Shown piece after piece: positions 58,202-64,000 of a stretch of DNA of 64,000 nt (positions are counted from its first letter, which is position 1; every line of letters begins with the position of its first letter). The translations under genes and the position numbers were made by a program. The stretch is taken from positions 2,790,001 through 2,854,000 of the forward strand of contig NZ_CP021108.1 in the NCBI RefSeq assembly GCF_002119685.1, written 5' to 3'. The notes under the pieces are model-generated. The model saw only the letters and a program-made list of their open reading frames with translations. It searched no databases and was not told the origin of the DNA. This DNA is from Bordetella genomosp. 8 (lineage in GTDB: Bacteria > Pseudomonadota > Gammaproteobacteria > Burkholderiales > Burkholderiaceae_B).

Positions 58202-59785
58202 ATGCCGCTGGAGTTCGGGGATTGCACGCTGGACATCGACAGGCGGGAGCTCCATCGCGCATCCCGGGTGGTCGCGACCACGCCGCAGGTTTTCGATCTG
58301 CTGGTCTACCTGGCGCGGAACTGCCAGCGCGTGGTCACGCGCGATGACCTGCTCGACGTGGTCTGGGGCGGTCGCGTCGTTTCGGAATCGACCTTGGCCA
58401 GCCACATCAACGCGGCGCGCAAGGCGGTGGGCGACAGCGGCCAGCAGCAAAGGGTGATCAGGACCGTCCCGCGCAAGGGGTTCCGCTTCGTCGCCGACGT
58501 GCGCGAGACCGTGATGCCGCCCGCCGCGCAAACGGCGGATACCGCCGCCGTCGGGGTGGCGCATGCCGCGCCGGTCATGCCCGCCTTGCCCGACAGGCCG
58601 TCCATCGCGGTGCTGCCCTTCGTGAACCTGAGCGGCCTGGCCGACCAGGAATACCTGGCCGACGGTGTCGTGGAGGACATCATCGCCGCCTTGTCGCGGC
58701 ATCGATGGCTGTTCGTGGTCTCGCGCAACTCCAGCTTCACCTACAAGGCCCGCGCGGTGGACGTCAAACAGGTCGGCCGCGAACTGGGCGTGCGCTATGT
58801 ACTGGAAGGCAGCTTCCGACGCGCCGGTCCCCGCGTGCGCATCACCGGGCAATTGGTGGATGCCGCCACCGGCGCCCACCATTGGGCCGGACGCTTCGAG
58901 GGTGTGCTGGACGATATCTTCGCTTTGTACGACGACATCAGTGCCAGCGTGGTAGGCGCGGTGGCGCCGCAACTGGAGCAGGTCGAGATCGAGCGGGCCG
59001 CGCACAAGCCCACCGACAGCCTGGATGCCTACGACTATTACCTGCGCGGCATGGCCATGCTGCATCGGGGAACGCGCGCAACCATCGCCCAGGCATTGGA
59101 CCTGTTCCAGCAGGCCCTGGAAGCGGACGCCGGCTTTGCCTCGGCGCACGCCATGGCGGCCTGGTGCCATTGTTGGCGCAAGGTCAACGGCTGGATGACG
59201 GACCCCGAGCGAGACCTGGCCGACGGCGTGCGGCTGGCCCGCCGCGCCATCGAACTGGGCAAGGGAGACGCGGTGGCCTTGACGCGAGCCGGGCATGCGC
59301 TGGCGCACCTGGCCGACGACCTGGACGGCGGCATCGCCCTGATCGACCGGGCCTTGGTCCTGAATCCCAATCTGGCGTCGGCCTGGTTCCTGGGTGCGTA
59401 CCTGCGCCTTTGGCGCGGCCATACCGACGACGCCGTCGCCGCCTTTACGCGCGCCATGCGGCTGAGTCCGCTGGACCCCGAGATGTATCGCATGCAGGCC
59501 GGCACGGCCATCGCGCACCTGTTTGCCGGCCGCCACGAGGAAGCGATAGCGTGGGCGGAAAAAGCGGTGCGCGACCTGCCGGGCTTCATGCTGGCGCTGG
59601 CCGTGATGGCCGCCGGCCGCGCATGGCTGGGCCAGGATGCCGCGGCGCGGCGCGATCTGGAGCAACTGCGGGTGGCCGGTCCGGAGCTGCGCATTTCCAA
59701 CCTGATCGGCTGGCTGCCGATACATCGCGCGGACGATCTGCGGATCCTTGCCGACGGCCTGCGCAAGGCGGGCTTGCCGGAGTGA
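58202..59785 (+). CDS. Winged-helix DNA-binding protein with TolB-like and TPR regions (CadC/HilA-like architecture)
   Basis: 527 residues from the ATG with AAGGAG nine bases upstream. Residues 1-100 form an OmpR/CadC-type winged helix (FDLLVYLARNCQRVVTRDDLLDVVWGG, ASHINAARKAVGD). A TolB/FlgO-like domain follows (SIAVLPFVNLSG ... YVLEGSFRRAG, 130-290), then several TPR helices to the end (DYYLRGMAMLHRG, NPNLASAWFLGAYLRLW). No transmembrane segment separates DNA binding from the sensor parts, unlike CadC, so the protein is probably cytoplasmic. The divergent NmrA-like gene is the likely target. Confidence 0.85.
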   Translation: MPLEFGDCTLDIDRRELHRASRVVATTPQVFDLLVYLARNCQRVVTRDDLLDVVWGGRVVSESTLASHINAARKAVGDSGQQQRVIRTVPRKGFRFVADVRETVMPPAAQTADTAAVGVAHAAPVMPALPDRPSIAVLPFVNLSGLADQEYLADGVVEDIIAALSRHRWLFVVSRNSSFTYKARAVDVKQVGRELGVRYVLEGSFRRAGPRVRITGQLVDAATGAHHWAGRFEGVLDDIFALYDDISASVVGAVAPQLEQVEIERAAHKPTDSLDAYDYYLRGMAMLHRGTRATIAQALDLFQQALEADAGFASAHAMAAWCHCWRKVNGWMTDPERDLADGVRLARRAIELGKGDAVALTRAGHALAHLADDLDGGIALIDRALVLNPNLASAWFLGAYLRLWRGHTDDAVAAFTRAMRLSPLDPEMYRMQAGTAIAHLFAGRHEEAIAWAEKAVRDLPGFMLALAVMAAGRAWLGQDAAARRDLEQLRVAGPELRISNLIGWLPIHRADDLRILADGLRKAGLPE

Positions 59786-59868
59786 TGCGGAGTGATCCGC
59801 CGATACCACCGATACGGCCGATACCGGGGACGGCCGCGGGCGCGCGCGCGGCCCGGGCGGGGTTCGGC

Positions 59869-60972
59869 TCAGGTATCCCGCGCCATGCAATCCTTCCAGC
59901 GCGTGTTGACGCGCTCGGCGAACCAGGCGGTGGTGAGCTGGCGCGTGATCTTCGGGCTCTGCAGGGTGATGCGCGGCAGCACCGCGCGGGGCAGCGGGGC
60001 GCCGGCGGACTTGTCGGCGATGTCGAAGACGCGCCGATACAGCAGGGTTCTTTCGAAGTCCTGGCGGTCGCCCGCGCGCAGGTCGCGGCGGATCGCGTCT
60101 TCGCTCATATCCAGGCGGCCGCGCAGCGCGCGCAAGGCGCGTTCGGTCTCGCCGGGTTCGACGGAGTTCTCGCGCAGCACGTCGCCGTCCAGCGCCAGCG
60201 CGATGCCGGTGGCGCGGCTGACCGCGTTCTGGAAGGCCGCGTTGCGGCTGGCGTACCAGCCGGCGTTGTAGTCGGCGAAGCGGTAGATCACGGCGTCGTA
60301 GTTCGCCGGGTAGCCCAGCAGATGCAAGGTGCCGAAGTAGACGCCGCCACGGCGGGTGAAGACTTCCTTGCGCACGCCCTGGTCCAGCGGATAGGGATAG
60401 CCCCGCGCATGGGCGTGGGCGAAGTCCACGCTGACCTGCATGGGGCCCGCCGTGTGCACCGGGTTCAGCCCGCCGAACAGCTGGCGGCCCATCGGCACCA
60501 TGCCGATGAAGTCCTCGTACATCTCGCTCAGGTCGCGTTCGGTGCGCACCGTGTCCAGGCGCTGGCTGTAGGTCTTGCCGTTGGGCGAGGTCAGGCCCAG
60601 GGCGGCGTTCAGCAGCATGTCCGGGATATGCATGCCGGAGGCGCGCCGGTCGATCTCCGCGCGCGCGATCTTCGGTAAGCCCGGTACGGCGGGATCGGCG
60701 CGGAAGCTGGATTCCTGGCCGATGACGGCGATGACGGCGCACTGGTTGGCGGGGGTGGCCGGAATATCCTGCGCGGTCAGCGCCACCTGGATGTCGCGCG
60801 CCCAGCCCGCGGCGTCGTTGACGCCGGCGGGCAAGCGCCGGGTCACTTCCGCGCGGATCTCGTCGGGGTTGGTGGGCGCCGTCCCGGTCGGCTTGGTGGC
60901 GCAGCCGGCCAGCCATAGCAGCGAGGCGGCAATGCAGACACGGCGCAGTGCGCGGTCGAAAGAAAGCTTCAT
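59869..60972 (-). CDS. DUF1615-family lipoprotein
   Basis: 367 residues. A lipobox LAGC at residue 21-24 follows a hydrophobic stretch, so it is an outer- or inner-membrane lipoprotein. The body matches DUF1615: QESSFRADPAVPGLPKIAR and DFIGMVPMGRQLFGG ... GPMQVSVDF, with an IGQESSF glutamate reminiscent of lysozyme-like transglycosylases. Function is not established. A 43-base hairpin stands just upstream of its start. Confidence 0.82.
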   Translation of the reverse strand: MKLSFDRALRRVCIAASLLWLAGCATKPTGTAPTNPDEIRAEVTRRLPAGVNDAAGWARDIQVALTAQDIPATPANQCAVIAVIGQESSFRADPAVPGLPKIARAEIDRRASGMHIPDMLLNAALGLTSPNGKTYSQRLDTVRTERDLSEMYEDFIGMVPMGRQLFGGLNPVHTAGPMQVSVDFAHAHARGYPYPLDQGVRKEVFTRRGGVYFGTLHLLGYPANYDAVIYRFADYNAGWYASRNAAFQNAVSRATGIALALDGDVLRENSVEPGETERALRALRGRLDMSEDAIRRDLRAGDRQDFERTLLYRRVFDIADKSAGAPLPRAVLPRITLQSPKITRQLTTAWFAERVNTRWKDCMARDT

Positions 60973-60990
60973 TGTCGGTCCGTGGCAACG

Positions 60991-61033
60991 CGGTGCCTTT
61001 CAGGCTCCGCCCGCGTGGCGGAGGTGGGCACCG
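60991..61033. other. Long nested inverted repeat upstream of the lipoprotein gene
   Basis: Outer arms CGGTGCC/GGCACCG and inner arms CTCCGCC/GGCGGAG, both exact 7-mers, fold into one extended hairpin about 20 bases before the lipoprotein start. No T-run follows on either side, so it is not a classical terminator. Confidence 0.6.
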
Positions 61034-61158
61034 AGCCCTGCGATACTACGCGAGCCGCGAATCGTGCGCTATTGCGGCGACGTGCGACGCGGTGGGCGGT
61101 GGCGCTGTGTGGCGGCGCCGTTGCAGCGCCGAGTAGCGGCGCCATGCACCGGCATGCG

Positions 61159-62694
61159 TCAACCCGCCGCCTGCCATCCCAGTCCCAGGCTCTTCTGCAG
61201 GGACACGTAGTCCTGCAGCAGTTCGGCCTGGCCGGCAACCACATCCTGCTGCGCGGCGAACTCGGTGCGCTCGGTATCCAGCAGATCGATCAACGTGGCC
61301 ACGCCGGCGCCGTAGCGCTGCCGCGTCAAGTCGGCCGAGCGTTGTGCGTAGTCCTGTACCTGGCGCAGCCGCACCAGGTGTTCGCGCTGGTGGCCATAGC
61401 GCGACAGCGCGGTGTTGGCGTCCTGCAGCGCGGCCAGCACCGTATGGGCGTAGCGCGCTTCGGCTTCGTCGCGCGACGCTTCCGCGGCCTGGATGGCGCC
61501 TTGCGTGCGGCCGAAGTCCAGGACGTTCCATTGCAGATAGGGCACGCCGACCCAGCTGAAGTTCTCCTTGCGCGCCAGATGGCCCAGGGTCGTCGCACTG
61601 AAGCTGATGTCGCCGAACAGGGTCACCTTGGGGAACAGGTCGGCCACGTGTTCGCCGATCTGGGCATAGGCGGAAGCCAGTCGCCGTTCGGCGCCGCGGA
61701 TGTCGGGGCGCTGCCGCAGCATCGCGGCGGGATCGCTGACCGTCACGCGATCGGGCAGGGCGGGCAGCGGCGCGCTGGCGGTCAGTTCCCGGTCGAGGGC
61801 GCCGGGCTCGCGGCCGGTCAGCACCGCCAGGCGGTCCAGCGATTCGTCGATCTGGGCTTCCAGCGGCACCAGCGTCGCACGGGTCGTCGACACCTGAGTG
61901 GACAGGCGCTGGACGTCGACATCGGCCGCCGTGCCGCGCGCGCGTCGCTGTTCCGTCAGGTCCAGCATCCGCTGTTGCAGGTCGGCGGAGTCGCGTGCCA
62001 GCGTCAACCTTTGCTGCTGGTCGCGCAGGCTGACGTAGGCTTGGGCGACCTCGGCCGCCAGCGACACCTGGGTGTCGGCAAGATCCGCCTGGACGGCGTC
62101 GGCCTCCGCGGACGCGGCCTCGACGGCGCGCCGGGTGCCGCCGAACAGGTCCAGTTCCCATGATGCGTCGAAGCCCGCCGTGTAGAACTGGACCGGGCCT
62201 CGGCCGGACGAACCGCCGGAGCCGTTGTCCGAACCGCTGCCGTTGCCGCCGTGCGATCCCTGCGTCAAGGCCGACGTATCGGGCGCGCGGGTGCGGACCG
62301 CCGCGCCCAATGCGCTGACCGTGGGCATGCCATCGGCGCTTGCCTGCCGCAGCTGGGCGCGCGACGCCCTGAGCCGTGCTTGCGCGGCATGCACGTCGGG
62401 GTTGTGCGCCAGGGCCAGCTCGACCAGGGCATTCAATTGCGGATCGTTCAGCGCCAGCCACCATTTGCTGACGGCGGGACCGGTCGTCACCGCGTCGCGC
62501 GGCGCGCGTACGAAAGCCGCTTGTGCGAGGGCGTTTGGCGCGGCGTCGGGCGCGCCGTGGTAGTCTGGACCGACGGTGCAGCCGGCCAGCGTCAGCCCGG
62601 TCAGCCCGGCCAGCCCGGTCAGGACGGCGCTGGCGAGTGCCCGGATCGGGCGCGTATTTGATCGCATGGTGTCGTGCTTCGACATGGGGTTCAA
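61159..62694 (-). CDS. NodT/OprM-type outer-membrane efflux lipoprotein
   Basis: 511 residues. Lipobox LAGC near residue 36-39 followed by TVGPDYHGAP, the canonical OMF opening. The helical TolC-like repeats (NPDVHAAQARLRASRAQL, QRPDIRGAERRLASAY) and a low-complexity Gly/Ser/Asn loop near 145-170 are visible. The start overlaps the stop of the MFS gene by four bases, linking it to the pump. A periplasmic adaptor (EmrA-like) gene is expected outside the window, upstream of the pump. Confidence 0.9.
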   Translation of the reverse strand: MNPMSKHDTMRSNTRPIRALASAVLTGLAGLTGLTLAGCTVGPDYHGAPDAAPNALAQAAFVRAPRDAVTTGPAVSKWWLALNDPQLNALVELALAHNPDVHAAQARLRASRAQLRQASADGMPTVSALGAAVRTRAPDTSALTQGSHGGNGSGSDNGSGGSSGRGPVQFYTAGFDASWELDLFGGTRRAVEAASAEADAVQADLADTQVSLAAEVAQAYVSLRDQQQRLTLARDSADLQQRMLDLTEQRRARGTAADVDVQRLSTQVSTTRATLVPLEAQIDESLDRLAVLTGREPGALDRELTASAPLPALPDRVTVSDPAAMLRQRPDIRGAERRLASAYAQIGEHVADLFPKVTLFGDISFSATTLGHLARKENFSWVGVPYLQWNVLDFGRTQGAIQAAEASRDEAEARYAHTVLAALQDANTALSRYGHQREHLVRLRQVQDYAQRSADLTRQRYGAGVATLIDLLDTERTEFAAQQDVVAGQAELLQDYVSLQKSLGLGWQAAG

Positions 62695-64000
62695 TGGCCG
62701 GCGCTGGGCGTAGTGGCGCCGCGCGGCGTGCGCAGCAGCAGGGCCAGCGGCACGCAGGCCAACAGGGCCAGCGCCAGCAGGTAGAAAGTCTCGGAATAGG
62801 TCATGACGGCGGCCTGCTGCTGTATCTGCGCGGCAAGCTGGCCCAGGGCCCGCATATGCGAGTACGCCATGTCGCCGGTCTGCGTGAACCAGTTGGCGGT
62901 GTTGGCGGCGATACGGTCTTGGCCAAGCACCGAATTGGCGGTCAGCGATTCACGCAGCATATGGTCGTGAAAGGTGTTGCGGCGATCGATGACGATGCCG
63001 ATCAAGGCCAGTCCCACCGAGCCGCCCAGATTGCGGGCCATGTTGTACAGACCGGCGGCTTCGCCGGATTCCTCGCGGGAAACCGCCGCCATCGACGCCT
63101 GGTTCAGCGGGAACATCGCCAGCACCTGTCCGATGCCGCGCAGCAGCTGGGACGCATAGAAATCGTGGCCCACGCTCTGCGCCGTCAGGTCGATGTCCAG
63201 CAGGCAACTGCCGGTAAACATGAGCAGGCCCGCGATGACCAGGATGCGGAAGTCCACCTTGGCCAGCAACCGTGGCAACAGCGGCAACATCAGGAAGGAA
63301 GGCAACCCCGCCAGCAGCATGACCGAGCCGGACTGCTGCGCGTTGTAGCCCGCGATCAGGCTCAGGAACTGCGGCACCAGATAGGCGACGCCATACAGCC
63401 CGGCGCCGATCGCCACCACGATGATGATCACGCTGGCGTAGTGCGGATTGCGCAGCAGGCTCAGGCGCAGGATGGGCTTGGCGGCCGTCAGCTGCGACAT
63501 GCCGATCAGCACGAAGCCCACCAGGGTCACGATGGTCAGCATGACGATCATGTGGGAATCGAACCAACGCTCGCGCTGGCCTTCTTCCAGCACCACCGTC
63601 AGGCTGCTCAGGCCGATCGCCAGCCCGACGATCCCCAGCCAGTCGGCCTTGAAGAATTCCGGCCAGCGCGGGCGTTCGGCGGGCAGGCCGCCCAGCAGCA
63701 GCGCCACCAGGGCGACGCATACCGGCAGGTTCACCAGGAAGCACCAGGACCAGCTGATGTTCTCGGCGAGCCAGCCGCCCACCACGGGCCCGAGCAGCGG
63801 GCCCAGCAGCACGATCAGGCCGAACAGCGTCATGCCCGCCGGCATCTGCGAACGCGGCAGCCGGGTGCGGATGATGGTCTGCGCGGTGGGGATCATCGCG
63901 CCGCCCGTGAAGCCCTGGCCCAGCCGCCCGGCGACCATCTGTGGCAGGCTGTGCGACAGGCCGCACATGACCGAGAACAGGGCGAACAGCACGGCATTGC
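62691..64000 (-). CDS. DHA2-family (EmrB/QacA-type) MFS drug efflux pump, partial
   Basis: The gene enters from the right edge; its true start is outside. At least 436 residues are seen. The DHA2 motif C-like GWLAENISWSWCFLVNLP and many hydrophobic segments are present, plus the C-terminal domain containing MLRESL and GLYNMARNLGGSVG. It probably exports hydrophobic compounds with the OMF next door. EmrB-type substrates are diverse. Confidence 0.9.
   Translation of the reverse strand, partial: NAVLFALFSVMCGLSHSLPQMVAGRLGQGFTGGAMIPTAQTIIRTRLPRSQMPAGMTLFGLIVLLGPLLGPVVGGWLAENISWSWCFLVNLPVCVALVALLLGGLPAERPRWPEFFKADWLGIVGLAIGLSSLTVVLEEGQRERWFDSHMIVMLTIVTLVGFVLIGMSQLTAAKPILRLSLLRNPHYASVIIIVVAIGAGLYGVAYLVPQFLSLIAGYNAQQSGSVMLLAGLPSFLMLPLLPRLLAKVDFRILVIAGLLMFTGSCLLDIDLTAQSVGHDFYASQLLRGIGQVLAMFPLNQASMAAVSREESGEAAGLYNMARNLGGSVGLALIGIVIDRRNTFHDHMLRESLTANSVLGQDRIAANTANWFTQTGDMAYSHMRALGQLAAQIQQQAAVMTYSETFYLLALALLACVPLALLLRTPRGATTPSAGH

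Noticed and set aside
57770..60988. Very long open frame on the minus strand, about 1070 codons
   Set aside because: It is antisense to the winged-helix/TPR gene, has no domain and has the codon bias of a GC-rich shadow frame. The same holds for long antisense frames at 25220-28075 and 34981-38049.

Overview
The window is GC-rich chromosomal DNA from a betaproteobacterium, most likely Alcaligenaceae (Bordetella/Achromobacter/Alcaligenes type). This is inferred from the gene content: a Bug-type tricarboxylate-transporter binding protein, SsuABC/NMT1-type ABC importers, many LysR/IclR/MarR/GntR-controlled acyl-CoA clusters, and pyridine-catabolism enzymes whose catalytic residue numbers equal those I recall for the Bordetella/Pseudomonas proteins. 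No rRNA, tRNA, CRISPR array, prophage or insertion sequence was seen. It reads as a catabolic island-rich stretch.

Layout. 1-6.5 kb: end of tcuB, a CPA1 antiporter, a TetR/SDR divergent pair with a strong palindromic operator, a YopM/IpaH-like leucine-rich-repeat protein, an IclR regulator and a TauD-like dioxygenase. 6.6-13.8 kb: a LysR regulator facing a minus-strand operon for CoA-dependent acid catabolism (type III CoA-transferase, enoyl-CoA hydratase, two-subunit CoA-transferase, acyl-CoA ligase, Bug binding protein). 14-15.3 kb: an exported CPG2-like M20 peptidase.

15.3-34.8 kb is the centrepiece: a complete aerobic picolinate-type (pyridine-2-carboxylate) degradation cluster. A MarR regulator (15.3 kb) is followed by decarboxylase, maleate isomerase, N-formylmaleamate deformylase, 2,5-dihydroxypyridine dioxygenase and maleamate amidohydrolase on the plus strand. 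A four-component Rieske oxygenase (two oxygenase subunits, ferredoxin, reductase) lies on the minus strand. A plus-strand operon follows with a TRAP binding protein, a molybdenum hydroxylase in three genes (the FeS subunit is fused to a CoxG-like domain), an ABC importer and the TRAP membrane subunits. Three promoters carry paired copies of the palindrome GTCAGTATACTGAC and the MarR gene has one degenerate copy, so the region is probably a single MarR regulon. Proposed route: pyridine carboxylate, 6-hydroxy acid (Mo enzyme), dihydroxy acid (Rieske), 2,5-dihydroxypyridine (decarboxylase), N-formylmaleamate, maleamate, maleate, fumarate.

35-45.5 kb: a cytoplasmic-facing, membrane-anchored molybdopterin oxidoreductase resembling SoeABC sulfite dehydrogenase, a quinone-oxidoreductase-like MDR protein, a LuxR regulator, an aminotransferase and an exported argininosuccinate-lyase-like protein. 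44.7-57 kb: a LysR/quinone-reductase divergent pair, then a long minus-strand operon headed by a GntR regulator, with two complete NMT1-type ABC importers, an acyl-CoA ligase, a PaaI-like thioesterase, a BAAT-like hydrolase and an MDR dehydrogenase. 57-64 kb: an NmrA-like reductase divergent from a winged-helix/TPR regulator, a DUF1615 lipoprotein, and a NodT-type outer-membrane factor overlapping a DHA2 efflux pump that runs off the window.

All assignments are from reading sequence motifs and gene order; no database search was run.
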